Below, piece after piece: positions 7,159-16,717 of a DNA stretch of 64,000 nt. Within the stretch, counting starts at the first letter, position 1; the number at the start of each line of letters is the position of its first letter. Below the pieces are notes generated by a model, which saw nothing but the letters and a program-made list of their open reading frames with translations, ran no database searches and was not told the origin of the DNA. The translations under genes were made by a program, and so were the position numbers. Source of the DNA: Rodentibacter caecimuris (lineage in GTDB: Bacteria > Pseudomonadota > Gammaproteobacteria > Enterobacterales > Pasteurellaceae); NCBI RefSeq assembly GCF_001019715.1, contig NZ_BBXJ01000001.1, forward strand, positions 1,488,001-1,552,000. Direction: 5' to 3'.

Positions 7159-9039
7159 TTAACTTAGTAGAGAATTAACCCGTTTAATAAATGCCACCGG
7201 ATTTTCCAACGATCCGCGTTCGGCAAGCATTGCCTGTTCAAGTAACAATTCGATCCAATCAGCAAATTGTGTTTCGTCAGCAATATCGGCGACTTTTTTC
7301 ACTAAATGATGTTCCGGATTAAGCTCAAAGGTATATTTCACTTCCGGTACAGGCTGACCGGCAGCGGCAAAGAGTTTTGCCATTTGGGTAGTCATTTGAT
7401 CGTTACCGGTCGAAACTACCGCAGGGGTGTCCGTTAAGCGATGGGTTAAACGAACCTCCTTCACACGATCGCCTAGCAAGGTTTTCACTCGTTCAACAAA
7501 ACTTTCAAAGGCTTTATCCTGCTCTTTTTGTTCCTCTTCGTCTTTATCCGCTAAATCGCCTAAATCCAAATCCGCTTTGCTGATAGTTTGTAACGGTTTG
7601 CCGTCGAACTCTGTTAAGTAGCTTAACATCCATTCATCAATACGATCGGACAATAGTAAGACTTCAATACCTTTTTTGTTGAATAATTCTAAATGCGGGC
7701 TGTTTTTCGCCGCCACATAACTATCTGCCGTAATGTAATAAATAGTTTTTTGTCCCTCTTTCATCCGAGAAACATAGTCCTCTAAAGAAACGGCTTGTTC
7801 GCTGCTGTCATTATGAGTAGAAGCAAAACGTAACAATTTCGCAATGCTTTCTTTATTGCTGAAATCTTCCGCCGGCCCTTCTTTCAAGACTAAGCCAAAT
7901 TCTTTCCAGAATTGTTGATATTTTTCCGCATCGTCTTTTGCCAATTTTTCCAACATTTGTAGAGAACGTTTGGTTAAGGCTTTGCGTAATGCTGCGGTAA
8001 CCTTATTGTCTTGTAAAATTTCACGGGAAACGTTTAACGGTAAATCGTTACTATCAATTAAACCACGCATAAAACGGAGATAATTCGGCATAAATTGTTC
8101 CGCATCATCCATAATGAATACACGTTGAACATAGAGTTTCAATCCATGTTTATGCTCACGATTAAATAAATCCCAAGGGGCTTTGGACGGCACATAAAGC
8201 AAGCTGGTGTATTCCTGATTACCTTCCACTTTATTATGCGCCCACAAAAGCGGATCGGCAAAATCGTGGCTTAGGTGTTTGTAAAATTCTTTATATTCTT
8301 CATCGGAAATGTCATTTTTGCTACGTGTCCAAAGGGCATCTGATTTATTGATTTTTTCCCATTTTTCACCGGTTTCTTTTCCTTCATCATCGTATTCTTT
8401 GGTTAGCATTTCCACCGGAAGACCGATATGATCAGAATATTTGCCAATCACATCACGCAAGCGCCATTCATTTAAAAATTCTTTTTCATCCTCACGTAAA
8501 TGCAAAATCACATCCGTACCACGGGATTTTTTCTCAATATCGGCAACCGAGTATTCCCCTTCTCCGGCAGATTCCCAGAGTACGCCTTTACCCGCTTCCT
8601 CGCCCGCTGCACGGGTTTTCACCGTCACTTTATCCGCAACAATAAAGGCAGAATAGAATCCCACACCAAATTGACCGATAAGTTGGCTATCTTTGGCTTG
8701 ATCACTACCGAGGGCATTCAAAAACTCTTTTGTTCCGGATTTCGCAATAGTGCCTAAATGATCGATAACCTGATCACGGGTCATACCGATACCGTTATCA
8801 CTGATAGTTAATGTGCCTTTCTCACTATCAAAGCTAATACGTACACGTAACTCCCCGTCATTTTCATAAAGAGCCGGATTCGAAAGCGCTTTAAAACGGA
8901 GTTTATCCGCCGCATCGGAAGCGTTAGAAATTAATTCGCGTAAAAAAATCTCTTTATTGGAATAAAGAGAATGAATCATTAATTGTAATAATTGTTTGAC
9001 TTCCGATTGGAAACCACGAGTTTCTTTGTTTTGAGACAT
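7159..9039 (-). CDS. htpG: Chaperone HtpG (bacterial Hsp90)
   Basis: A 626-residue cytosolic Hsp90. The N-terminal GHKL ATPase domain shows [17 protein letters not shown], the DNGIGM motif and [11 protein letters not shown]. The middle domain contains the catalytic-arginine region [11 protein letters not shown], and a C-terminal dimerisation domain follows. It assists folding of a limited client set during stress. The length is normal for the family. A sigma-32-like promoter lies upstream (9084-9112). A GAGGAAAA ribosome site precedes the ATG. Confidence 0.98.
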   Translation of the reverse strand: MSQNKETRGFQSEVKQLLQLMIHSLYSNKEIFLRELISNASDAADKLRFKALSNPALYENDGELRVRISFDSEKGTLTISDNGIGMTRDQVIDHLGTIAKSGTKEFLNALGSDQAKDSQLIGQFGVGFYSAFIVADKVTVKTRAAGEEAGKGVLWESAGEGEYSVADIEKKSRGTDVILHLREDEKEFLNEWRLRDVIGKYSDHIGLPVEMLTKEYDDEGKETGEKWEKINKSDALWTRSKNDISDEEYKEFYKHLSHDFADPLLWAHNKVEGNQEYTSLLYVPSKAPWDLFNREHKHGLKLYVQRVFIMDDAEQFMPNYLRFMRGLIDSNDLPLNVSREILQDNKVTAALRKALTKRSLQMLEKLAKDDAEKYQQFWKEFGLVLKEGPAEDFSNKESIAKLLRFASTHNDSSEQAVSLEDYVSRMKEGQKTIYYITADSYVAAKNSPHLELFNKKGIEVLLLSDRIDEWMLSYLTEFDGKPLQTISKADLDLGDLADKDEEEQKEQDKAFESFVERVKTLLGDRVKEVRLTHRLTDTPAVVSTGNDQMTTQMAKLFAAAGQPVPEVKYTFELNPEHHLVKKVADIADETQFADWIELLLEQAMLAERGSLENPVAFIKRVNSLLS

Positions 9040-9083
9040 AGATTTTCCTCATAAAATGAAATAAGTAAAAATTGAATGTCACA

Positions 9084-9112
9084 GATATAAGAATGAAAAC
9101 GGAATTTTCAAG
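9084..9112 (-). promoter_or_regulatory. Putative heat-shock (sigma-32) promoter of htpG
   Basis: On the minus strand CTTGAAA (9106-9112) exactly matches the sigma-32 -35 consensus. It is followed after 14 bp by CTTATATC (9084-9091), which matches CCCCATNT only in part. Position, about 45 bp before the htpG start, and the role of the gene support the call. Confidence 0.5.
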
Positions 9113-9123
9113 GGGGAAAAGAA

Positions 9124-9152
9124 AAAAGAGCGGTTGATTTTACCGCTCTTTT
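9124..9152. terminator. Terminator after the outer-membrane barrel gene
   Basis: AAAAGAGCGGT and ACCGCTCTTTT form an 11-bp stem with a 7-base loop, lying just after the stop of the barrel gene on the minus strand. Confidence 0.75.
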
Positions 9153-9164
9153 AAGGAAGACAAA

Positions 9165-9707
9165 TTAGAATTCGTAACCCACGCCTAATTTTGCGCCATA
9201 ATTATTGACTTTGGTATCCTCATAAGAACCTAAACGATTATATTCTACTCCACCATTTACATACCAATTTCCACTTAATTGATATTTTGCTCCAGCGACT
9301 AAACCATAACCAAATTTAGTTTCGGATTTATCTTCAAAAATATCCACAGCACGGTTCGTGACTTTAAATTGGTTAGCTGAAAGACGAGCACCAACATAAG
9401 GCGTTATTGTAGAATTGAGATCAATATCATAGATTGCTGAAAAGCCTAAGCCTTGAATTTTAGCCGTAGTATCAATCCCTGCCGTTCCTGAAAACTTTCC
9501 ATGATGGGTATAATCCACTGCTAAACGAACATTCCCTAATTTATAGCCTACAGAAATACGAGGTTCTACTTTAGTCTTATTAAGATCAGAATAAGATGTA
9601 AATTTTGTTTTTGATACACCTAAATCACCCTGTACATACCAGTTTGCACTTGCGCTGGAAGCTACAACTAATGTACCGATAGCTAATGCTAATAATGATT
9701 TTTTCAT
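9165..9707 (-). CDS. Opacity-family outer-membrane beta-barrel protein
   Basis: A 180-residue protein with a signal peptide (MKKSLLALAIGTLVVASSASA before NWYVQGDLG), alternating hydrophobic beta strands (for example VEPRISVGYKLGNVRLAVDY and LGVGYEF) and a C-terminal phenylalanine, the usual signal for BAM-mediated insertion. It fits the 8-strand Opa/OmpA-like class with three or four surface loops. A role in adhesion or surface variability is possible by analogy only. It stands alone with its own terminator, and no simple-sequence repeat suggesting phase variation is visible. Confidence 0.85.
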   Translation of the reverse strand: MKKSLLALAIGTLVVASSASANWYVQGDLGVSKTKFTSYSDLNKTKVEPRISVGYKLGNVRLAVDYTHHGKFSGTAGIDTTAKIQGLGFSAIYDIDLNSTITPYVGARLSANQFKVTNRAVDIFEDKSETKFGYGLVAGAKYQLSGNWYVNGGVEYNRLGSYEDTKVNNYGAKLGVGYEF

Positions 9708-9764
9708 TGGATAACTCCTATATTATTGAGGGTAAAAACCGATTGGAGTGTAACATAATCTAAA

Positions 9765-10274
9765 TTAGTTATCATCCATCAAAACCAATTTCCCTTTGCA
9801 TTTTCGACACAAATATTCTACCCCCTCTTGTAAAATTCGATTATGGCGGCGAATACTCAAAAAATGTGTTTGGCAAACACAACGATATTCAAAAGTTTTC
9901 CCTTGAACATTTTGCACATCAAATTGATGACAAGTCTCTGCGGGCAAATGAAAAATCCCGTTCATCACCCCTTGCCATTCTTTGCCATGGGGCTTAACAC
10001 GTCCGAATACTTGATACACAATTAAATGCGCCAATTCATGGGGAACCACTTGATGAATAAACTCATACGTATTTTCAAGCAATAAAGTGCGGTTAAATTT
10101 AATTTCGTTTTTTTGCAAATGCGCCACGCCGGCTTTCACACCCCGTAAATCATAATTTATCGTCGGCATTGGAAATTCACGTTTAAAATAAGTTTCTGCA
10201 AGGCGTAAGGATTCCGCAAGTTTGCGCTGAACCTGCATTTTCAAATGACGAAACCGAGTTTGTGATGATTGCAT
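9765..10274 (-). CDS. sprT: SprT-like zinc metalloprotein
   Basis: A 169-residue SprT/Spartan-family protein with the zinc-protease motif HELAH (79-83). A downstream [10 protein letters not shown] block and a C-terminal Cys-rich zinc ribbon (CVCQTHF and CRKC) follow. Bacterial SprT function is poorly known; the eukaryotic relative Spartan cleaves DNA-protein crosslinks. The open frame continues 45 bp upstream to 10319, but that part overlaps the metK terminator hairpin. The ATG at 10274 also gives the best length match to E. coli SprT, so it is chosen. No strong ribosome site is visible. Confidence 0.88.
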   Translation of the reverse strand: MQSSQTRFRHLKMQVQRKLAESLRLAETYFKREFPMPTINYDLRGVKAGVAHLQKNEIKFNRTLLLENTYEFIHQVVPHELAHLIVYQVFGRVKPHGKEWQGVMNGIFHLPAETCHQFDVQNVQGKTFEYRCVCQTHFLSIRRHNRILQEGVEYLCRKCKGKLVLMDDN

Positions 10275-10290
10275 AGAATTCAGAAAAATA

Positions 10291-10313
10291 AAAACCGCCA
10301 AAATAGCGGTTTT
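10291..10313 (-). terminator. metK terminator
   Basis: AAAACCGC and GCGGTTTT flank a 7-base loop just after the metK stop. On the minus strand the stem is followed by a T run (TTTTTATTTTT). The hairpin excludes the longer sprT open frame as the true gene. Confidence 0.85.
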
Positions 10314-10330
10314 AATCATTTATGAGGGCG

Positions 10331-11485
10331 TTATTTTAAACCTGCCGCCGCGCGTAATTCTTCCGCACGATCCACTTTTTCCCATGGGAATTGTTCACGA
10401 CCAAAGTGACCATAAGCAGCGGTTTCACGATAAATCGGTTGAATTAAATCAAGCATTTTGATTAATCCGTAAGGGCGCAAATCAAAAAATTCACGTACTA
10501 ATGCCACCAATAATTCATTTGCCACTTTGCCCGTACCGAAAGTTTCCACCATAATTGAGGTCGGTTCTGCCACACCAATAGCATAAGAAAGTTGAATTTC
10601 ACAACGATCCGCCAAACCGGCAGCCACAATATTTTTCGCCACATAACGCGCCGCATAAGCCGCCGAACGATCCACTTTTGACGGATCTTTACCAGAGAAT
10701 GCACCGCCGCCATGGCGTGCCGCACCACCGTAGGTATCCACAATAATTTTACGGCCGGTTAAACCGCAATCCCCCATCGGGCCGCCGATAACAAAACGAC
10801 CTGTCGGATTAATAAAGAATTTAGTGTCTTTTGAAAGCCATTCGCTTGGTAATATCGGTTTGATGATTTCTTCCATCACCCCTTCGTGAAGATCTTTTTG
10901 GTTAATATCTTCCGCATGTTGGGTTGATAGAACAACCGCATCCACCCCGACAATTTTGTTATCTTCGTATTTTAAGGTTACTTGGCTTTTGGCATCCGGG
11001 CGTAACCAAGCTAACTTACCGTTTTTACGTACTTCCGCCTGTTTTTGCATTAAACGGTGAGCATAAGTAATGGCTGCAGGCATTAATACATCGGTTTCAT
11101 TTGTGGCGTAACCAAACATAATACCTTGGTCGCCGGCGCCTTGATCCAATGGATTTTCACGGTCAACACCTTGGTTAATATCCGCAGACTGTTTACCAAT
11201 AGCATTTAATACGGCACAAGAATGACCGTCAAATCCCATCTCGGAATGTTCATAACCAATATCACAAATCACTTTTCGGGTGAGGTTTTCGATATCTACC
11301 CATGCTGAAGTGGTGATTTCCCCGCCCACTAACGCCATACCGGTTTTTACATAGGTTTCGCAAGCGACACGGGCTTTTGGATCTTGTTTTAGAATTTCAT
11401 CAAGTACTGCATCAGAAATCTGGTCGGCAATTTTATCTGGGTGCCCTTCAGACACGGATTCCGAGGTAAATAAATAACTAGACAT
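10331..11485 (-). CDS. metK: S-adenosylmethionine synthetase
   Basis: A 384-residue enzyme that makes S-adenosylmethionine from methionine and ATP. Conserved blocks are [24 protein letters not shown] at the start, [30 protein letters not shown] and the glycine/His-rich [25 protein letters not shown]. It is a cytosolic tetramer. AAAAAGAGAG precedes the ATG. Three tandem met boxes (11506-11529) upstream indicate repression by MetJ. In H. influenzae the same neighbours (sprT, pabA-like) surround it. Confidence 0.98.
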   Translation of the reverse strand: MSSYLFTSESVSEGHPDKIADQISDAVLDEILKQDPKARVACETYVKTGMALVGGEITTSAWVDIENLTRKVICDIGYEHSEMGFDGHSCAVLNAIGKQSADINQGVDRENPLDQGAGDQGIMFGYATNETDVLMPAAITYAHRLMQKQAEVRKNGKLAWLRPDAKSQVTLKYEDNKIVGVDAVVLSTQHAEDINQKDLHEGVMEEIIKPILPSEWLSKDTKFFINPTGRFVIGGPMGDCGLTGRKIIVDTYGGAARHGGGAFSGKDPSKVDRSAAYAARYVAKNIVAAGLADRCEIQLSYAIGVAEPTSIMVETFGTGKVANELLVALVREFFDLRPYGLIKMLDLIQPIYRETAAYGHFGREQFPWEKVDRAEELRAAAGLK

Positions 11486-11505
11486 AGTTTCTCTCTTTTT
11501 AATTT

Positions 11506-11529
11506 GGATGTATTGACGTATAGACGGCT
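11506..11529 (-). promoter_or_regulatory. MetJ operator: three tandem met boxes upstream of metK
   Basis: Read on the minus strand, three abutting 8-mers AGCCGTCT, ATACGTCA and ATACATCC match the met-box consensus AGACGTCT at 7, 6 and 5 positions. They lie 21-44 bp before the metK start, overlapping a TATTAT-type -10 region. This is the expected arrangement for repression by MetJ with S-adenosylmethionine. Confidence 0.8.
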
Positions 11530-11563
11530 ATAATACGAATTTTAGATGAAGAATCAAGCACTA

Positions 11564-12133
11564 TTATGGGGTAATATTTAACCAATTTCGTAAAATTTGC
11601 TCTCCGTATTCGGACATATAAGATTCCGGATGGAATTGCACGCCATAAATCGGTAAAGATTGATGAGCCATCGCCATCACCACATTTTCATCACACATGG
11701 CGGTAATCTCTAATTCGTGAGGAAAATTGTCAGCCTTCACCGCCCAAGAATGGTATAAGCCGATATCAAATTCCAGCGGCAAACCTAAAAACAACGGCGA
11801 ATTTGACCGCACTTTTAACCTCCGTTTTTGCCCGTGGCGAACTTGATCGAGGTTATAAAGCGTTCCGCCAAAAAACTCACATAATGTTTGATGCCCTAAG
11901 CATACTCCAAGAATTGATTTTTGCCGATGATACCGTTCCAACATTACAAAAAGTTGCGGATAAGCCCGCGGCACATCAGGTCCGGGAGAAATTAAGATAT
12001 GGCTATAGGATTCGGGTGTATTTTCTTGTAAATCTTCTACATTGAGTACATCAAAAAGCACACCAAGGCGACGAATCAGTTCGACTAAATTGAAAGTAAA
12101 AGAATCGTGATTATTAATGATGAGTAATTTCAT
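11564..12133 (-). CDS. pabA: Glutamine amidotransferase component of aminodeoxychorismate synthase
   Basis: A 189-residue class-I amidotransferase: nucleophile C78 in GVCLGHQ, catalytic H168 and E170 in FHPE. It supplies ammonia to PabB, making 4-amino-4-deoxychorismate for folate. It opens MKLLIINNHDSFTFN, as in PabA/TrpG. The open frame extends 30 bp further upstream, but homology begins at the ATG at 12133. It is divergent from pabB-pabC across only 56 bp, so a shared control region is likely. TrpG (anthranilate synthase) is the alternative; the adjacent pabC-type aminotransferase favours the folate role. Confidence 0.85.
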   Translation of the reverse strand: MKLLIINNHDSFTFNLVELIRRLGVLFDVLNVEDLQENTPESYSHILISPGPDVPRAYPQLFVMLERYHRQKSILGVCLGHQTLCEFFGGTLYNLDQVRHGQKRRLKVRSNSPLFLGLPLEFDIGLYHSWAVKADNFPHELEITAMCDENVVMAMAHQSLPIYGVQFHPESYMSEYGEQILRNWLNITP

Positions 12134-12189
12134 AACTGTTCGGCTTTCGTTATAATCGGGCAATTTTACTCGAAATTAGAAATAGCACA

Positions 12190-13164
12190 ATGCAACATTT
12201 TATCCGACAAGCCAATCATTACGGGGCAAAATCCGCCCCTTTCTTTTTTTTGATTGATTTTGAACAACAAAAACCGTTAATTTTTCCTTTAGAAGAAGCA
12301 ATTCAACAAGGTATTCTTTTTGATATTTTAGGGAAAACCAATATCAACGAGCAAAAAGATTTCTCCACAAATATTCATTTTGAAAAGCACCCGATTCCCC
12401 TTTCCCATTATCAACAAGGTTTTGAAGTTGTGCAGAAAGAGATTCAAAAGGGCAATTCTTATTTGTTAAATCTCACTTCGCCCACTGAAATTTCGGGTAA
12501 TTTTTCCCTTGAACAGATTTTTTATCAATCCTCTGCACCTTATAAATTATGGTTAAAAAATCAATTTGTTTGCTTCTCACCGGAATGTTTTATCAATATT
12601 CAAGATAACAAAATTTTCACTTATCCGATGAAAGGAACAATTAATTCCGCCCTCCCCAATGCAGAACAGCAACTGCTAAATGATGAAAAAGAACTGCGTG
12701 AGCATTACACCATTGTAGATTTAATGCGAAACGATTTAGCCATGGTGGCGACCAATATTCAGGTCACAAAATTTCGCTATGTCGATCGTATTGCGACACA
12801 AAAAGGCGAAATTTTGCAGACAAGTTCGGAGATTTGCGGCGAACTAGATGAACATTGGCAACAAAATATTGGCAATATACTTGCCACGTTATTGCCTGCA
12901 GGCTCGATTAGTGGCGCCCCCAAAGAAAAAACCGTGCAAATTATTCAACAAGCGGAACGCCAACCCCGAGGTTATTACACGGGCATTTTTGGTCTTTTTG
13001 ATGGTAAAAACCTACAAAGTGCAGTAGCTATTCGCTTCATCTCTCAAGTGAGTGAGAAATATTATTTTCACAGCGGTGGTGGTATTACCATTCAAAGCCG
13101 TTTGGAAGATGAATATCAAGAATTACTCGAAAAAGTCTATTTTCCGATTGAGGAGACAAAATGA
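12190..13164 (+). CDS. pabB: Aminodeoxychorismate synthase component I (short form)
   Basis: A 324-residue chorismate-binding enzyme. The core includes GNSYLLNLTSPTEI, the CFSPECFI block, DLMRNDLA and the C-terminal GSISGAPKEKTVQII and FHSGGGITI motifs. It is shorter than E. coli PabB (about 450 aa) because most of the N-terminal non-catalytic subdomain is missing, a form common in Pasteurellaceae. It overlaps pabC by 4 bp (ATGA) and is divergent from pabA, which supplies ammonia. Together these provide the p-aminobenzoate branch of folate synthesis. Confidence 0.88.
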   Translation: MQHFIRQANHYGAKSAPFFFLIDFEQQKPLIFPLEEAIQQGILFDILGKTNINEQKDFSTNIHFEKHPIPLSHYQQGFEVVQKEIQKGNSYLLNLTSPTEISGNFSLEQIFYQSSAPYKLWLKNQFVCFSPECFINIQDNKIFTYPMKGTINSALPNAEQQLLNDEKELREHYTIVDLMRNDLAMVATNIQVTKFRYVDRIATQKGEILQTSSEICGELDEHWQQNIGNILATLLPAGSISGAPKEKTVQIIQQAERQPRGYYTGIFGLFDGKNLQSAVAIRFISQVSEKYYFHSGGGITIQSRLEDEYQELLEKVYFPIEETK

Positions 13165-13730
13165 TGTTTCCCTTATTTGAAACCCTTGCCATTGAACAGG
13201 GTAAAATTCAAAATATTGAATATCATCAAGCCCGTTATGAACAGAGCTTACGACAATTTTACGGCAAAAGTGCGGTCAATATTTTTAATCTTTTTGAATT
13301 AATCCAAGTGCCGCCCCACTTACAAAATCATCTTGTACGTTGTCGTGTTGATTACAATGCCGAAAGCACCCAAATTCAGTACGTTGAATACACACGGAAA
13401 ATCTACCGCACTTTTCAACCAATTGTCTGTGACGAAATTGATTACAGTCTGAAATATGCCAATCGGGATTTACTCAATTCCCTTTTAGCTCAGCGGGGAA
13501 AGTGCGATGAGATTATAATTATTAAAAACGGAAAAGTGACGGATTGCTCCATCGGTAATCTTATTTTTCGTCAAGGCGATCAATGGCTCACATCGGATAC
13601 GCCATTATTAGCCGGTACACAACGGGGAAAATTATTGCAGCAAGGCAAAATTAGAGAAACCACAATTTATGCACAAGATATTGAAAAATATGATGAAATT
13701 AGGCTGATTAATGCGATGAATGGGTTGTGA
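13161..13730 (+). CDS. pabC: Class-IV aminotransferase fold protein, probable aminodeoxychorismate lyase
   Basis: A 189-residue class-IV PLP protein, likely 4-amino-4-deoxychorismate lyase that releases pyruvate to yield p-aminobenzoate. Visible parts are the N-terminal FETLAIEQG, the probable PLP lysine in LKYANRDLLN, and the CSIGNLIF and GTQRGKLL motifs. It is clearly shorter than E. coli PabC (269 aa). The function is inferred mainly from the 4-bp overlap with pabB. The 85 bp that follow contain no clear terminator before the convergent transporter gene. Confidence 0.75.
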   Translation: MMFPLFETLAIEQGKIQNIEYHQARYEQSLRQFYGKSAVNIFNLFELIQVPPHLQNHLVRCRVDYNAESTQIQYVEYTRKIYRTFQPIVCDEIDYSLKYANRDLLNSLLAQRGKCDEIIIIKNGKVTDCSIGNLIFRQGDQWLTSDTPLLAGTQRGKLLQQGKIRETTIYAQDIEKYDEIRLINAMNGL

Positions 13731-13815
13731 GCTATTTTATATCCATAGAGTGTATCATTCACCCATGTAAGAAATATTTTTTATTCATGAAACAATATTT
13801 CACAACCCTCGATTG

Positions 13816-14421
13816 CTATTTTAATTCCCCCAAAGCTTGTAAGATAATCGCTTTAGACGCTTGAATCGCAAGAAATGAGAGGATAAAAGCAACAACTAAA
13901 TCAGGGTATTTGGATTGTGTAAAATAAACCACTACACCTGCCAAAATAACCACCAGATTCCCCATTGCATCATTTCTTGTACAAAGCCAAACACCACGCA
14001 TATTACTATCTCCTTCTCGGAAACGGTAGAGAACCCACATCGCAACAAGGTTAGTCAATAATGCAAGGGAGCCAACAATACTCATTTGACTATAGTGAGG
14101 AATTTCGCCATAGAACCAACGGTATATAGTAGTAAAAAGAATGAACATACCGAATCCCCCCATTGTTACCCCTTTTACTAGAGAGGCTTTGGCACGATGA
14201 ACCAACGCCATCGGTAGAACATATAGACTGATTAAATAATTGGCACTATCTCCAAAAAAATCTAAGCTATCAGATAATAATGACGTTGATCTTGATGTTA
14301 TACCTACGAGAATTTCCACAAAAAACATTGCGAAATTTAGCCCAAAGGCAATCCATAGAGCTTTACGGTATTCTGAAGAGATGTGAACAGGTGTTGAATG
14401 ACAACAGTTTGAGCATGACAT
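13816..14421 (-). CDS. Compact cation diffusion facilitator (CDF) transporter
   Basis: A 201-residue membrane protein of the CDF superfamily. It has a cysteine-rich N-terminus (MSCSNCCHST) and about six hydrophobic segments. The putative metal site is DxxxD (D54FFGD58) rather than HxxxD in the second helix, with N150-D151-xxxN154 in a later one. It lacks the usual cytoplasmic C-terminal domain. Metal specificity cannot be assigned. The ATG at 14421 (CGGAG ribosome site) is chosen because the longer frame to 14544 would lie within rlmL. It starts 22 bp after the rlmL stop and is probably cotranscribed. Confidence 0.8.
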   Translation of the reverse strand: MSCSNCCHSTPVHISSEYRKALWIAFGLNFAMFFVEILVGITSRSTSLLSDSLDFFGDSANYLISLYVLPMALVHRAKASLVKGVTMGGFGMFILFTTIYRWFYGEIPHYSQMSIVGSLALLTNLVAMWVLYRFREGDSNMRGVWLCTRNDAMGNLVVILAGVVVYFTQSKYPDLVVAFILSFLAIQASKAIILQALGELK

Positions 14422-14443
14422 TGTAATCTCCGTGAATTTAGAA

Positions 14444-16594
14444 TTAGCTAGCGTAGTTTTTCTCAGTAACCAACCAACAATTATGAATTTGTTTATTGCG
14501 TTCAAAATCCAGTGGTAAGGTTTTGTGGGAAATTTCCACTGCACTTAACCCCAATGCCTCCAGCCCGGCAAAATCCATTTTGAAGCCCCGTTTATTATTA
14601 GAAAAAACAATGGTGCCGCCCTGACGTAAAATACGTTTTAAATTTCCCATTAATTTGATGTGATCTCGCTGAACATCCCAGTTTGTTTCCATTCGTTTTG
14701 AATTGGAAAAAGTAGGCGGATCCACAAAAATTAAATCAAATTGACGATCACATTTTTCCAACCATTGCAAACAATCCGCTTGAATGAGTTGATGTTGCTT
14801 GCCTTCAAGATCGTTGAGAATCAGGTTTTGTTCCGCCCAGTTGAGATAAGTGTTCGACATATCCACCGTCGTAGTGGATTTTGCCCCGCCCAATGCGGCA
14901 TGAACGGTAGCTGAGCCCGTATAGGCAAACAAATTCAAGAAATCTTTCCCTTTTGCCAACTCCCCCACCATTTTTCGGGTAAGGCGATGATCCAAAAATA
15001 GCCCGGTGTCCAAATAATCCGTTAAATTTACCCAAAGTTGTGCGCCGTATTCGTTCACATAAAAATACTCGCCTTTATTGGCTAATTTTTCATATTGATT
15101 CGTGCCTTTTTGTTTTTGGCGGACTTTTAAAATCAGCTTGTTGGTTTCTACGCCGGTCACGTTTAACGTTGCCGTCACCGCATCCAATAAACGTTGGCGT
15201 GCTTTATTTTCATCAATATTCTTCGGTGCGGCATATTCTTGCACCACAATATGATCGGCATAACGATCCACCGCTAAATTATATTCCGGTAGATCGGCAT
15301 CATAGAGACGGTAGGCATCCAAACCTTGTTGCTTTGCCCATTTTTCAATTTTCTTGATATTTTTTTGTAGCCGGTTGGCAAAATCTACTGCCACAGTGGG
15401 AGAAGAGCGGTTAAATTCAAGGGAATTTTCGACCGAGTTTTCATCCGCCTTGTGGAGTGAAATTTGATAATTTTTTTGCACGCAATCTAACGGCCCGTTT
15501 TTTGCTTTGAATTGTCGGTTTGCACGCATTTTCAAACAATCCAACAAGGTGGATTCACTACTAAAAATTGAAGCATTCCAGCCGCCAAATTCTTTTTTCA
15601 AACGTTGTCCAAACACAGAATAAAGGGCAATCAACGCCGGTGTCGTGCCTAAACGTTCACCGTAAGGCGGATTACAAATCACCGTGCCCACCTCATTTGA
15701 AGTCGGATTGGTGAGTGCCGCCACATCACCTTGCTGCCATGTTATCAAGTGGGCAACACCGGCATTTTTCGCATTGTGTTGGGCTTTTTTTAACACACGG
15801 TGATCGAGATCAAAACCATAAAAGTGCGGTTGAATTTCAACTTGTTTTTCTTGTGCCAAAATAATGGCTTCATTCTTCACTTTTTCCCATGCCTGTTGGT
15901 TGTGCCCTTTCCAAAAATCAAAGCCCCAATGTAAACGATATAATTGAGGTGCAATATTGGCTTCCATTTGTGCCGCTTCAATCAAAAGTGTGCCCGAACC
16001 ACACATCGGATCCAGCAACGGAGTACCTGCTTTCCAACCGGAACGCAACACAATGGCTGCCGCTAAAGTTTCACGTAAGGGGGCTTGTCCCGTTTCTTCA
16101 CGGTAACCACGCAGATGCAAGGCTTCTCCGCTCAAATCCAAAGAAATGACTAATTCTTCTCGGTTTAAATAGGAATGGATACGCACATCCGGTTGGGCTT
16201 TATCTACATTCGGACGTATTTTGCCCTTGCGTTCAAAGTGATCCACGATACCATCTTTCACCCGCATTGCACCAAACTGAGTATGGCGAATTTCTTGATT
16301 GGTTCCGTTGAAATCCACAAAAAAAGTGATACGTTCATCAAAATAATCCAACCAATTAAAGCCGGAAATCGCCGCATATAAATCTAAATCGCTATAAATT
16401 TTGGTTTCGATCAAGGGCAATAAAATGCGTGAGGCAAGACGCGACCAAAGCAACGTTCGGTAAAGTGTTTCATCATCGGCATGGAAATGCACACCGCCTT
16501 GTACAACTTTTGTCTCAAGCGCGCCCAGCTCGGTTAGTTCAACTTTTAACAGTTCTTCAAAGCCACGGGATGTGGTGGCGAATAGGTGTTTCAT
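14444..16594 (-). CDS. rlmL: Bifunctional 23S rRNA methyltransferase RlmKL
   Basis: A 716-residue fusion of two methyltransferases. The N-terminal half has a THUMP domain (about 45-160), [15 protein letters not shown] and the CNPPYGERL catalytic motif, expected to make m2G2445 in 23S rRNA. The C-terminal half has [17 protein letters not shown] and the [13 protein letters not shown] motif (RlmK type), expected to make m7G2069. The length agrees with E. coli RlmL (702 aa). The start is preceded by a short AGAGA-type site. It is followed by the CDF transporter gene on the same strand. Confidence 0.95.
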   Translation of the reverse strand: MKHLFATTSRGFEELLKVELTELGALETKVVQGGVHFHADDETLYRTLLWSRLASRILLPLIETKIYSDLDLYAAISGFNWLDYFDERITFFVDFNGTNQEIRHTQFGAMRVKDGIVDHFERKGKIRPNVDKAQPDVRIHSYLNREELVISLDLSGEALHLRGYREETGQAPLRETLAAAIVLRSGWKAGTPLLDPMCGSGTLLIEAAQMEANIAPQLYRLHWGFDFWKGHNQQAWEKVKNEAIILAQEKQVEIQPHFYGFDLDHRVLKKAQHNAKNAGVAHLITWQQGDVAALTNPTSNEVGTVICNPPYGERLGTTPALIALYSVFGQRLKKEFGGWNASIFSSESTLLDCLKMRANRQFKAKNGPLDCVQKNYQISLHKADENSVENSLEFNRSSPTVAVDFANRLQKNIKKIEKWAKQQGLDAYRLYDADLPEYNLAVDRYADHIVVQEYAAPKNIDENKARQRLLDAVTATLNVTGVETNKLILKVRQKQKGTNQYEKLANKGEYFYVNEYGAQLWVNLTDYLDTGLFLDHRLTRKMVGELAKGKDFLNLFAYTGSATVHAALGGAKSTTTVDMSNTYLNWAEQNLILNDLEGKQHQLIQADCLQWLEKCDRQFDLIFVDPPTFSNSKRMETNWDVQRDHIKLMGNLKRILRQGGTIVFSNNKRGFKMDFAGLEALGLSAVEISHKTLPLDFERNKQIHNCWLVTEKNYAS

Positions 16595-16674
16595 TAAGGA
16601 TCTCTATAAAAAAATTTGGCGAATTATAGCATAATCTGAAGTATTGAATTCAAATCACCTCTTTCCTTTCATAA

Positions 16675-16700
16675 AAAATGGTGGGATTTCCCACCATTTT
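16675..16700 (-). terminator. znuA terminator
   Basis: AAAATGGTGGG and CCCACCATTTT enclose a 4-base loop 18 bp after the znuA stop. The minus strand continues with a T run. Confidence 0.85.
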
Positions 16701-16717
16701 CTTTCAGTTGATGCCAT

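Noticed and set aside
10275-10319. Longer SprT start at 10319
   Set aside because: It would overlap the metK terminator and adds residues not found in the family.
14422-14544. N-terminal extension of the cation transporter inside rlmL
   Set aside because: The extension is a shifted-frame reading of rlmL; a ribosome site precedes the ATG at 14421.
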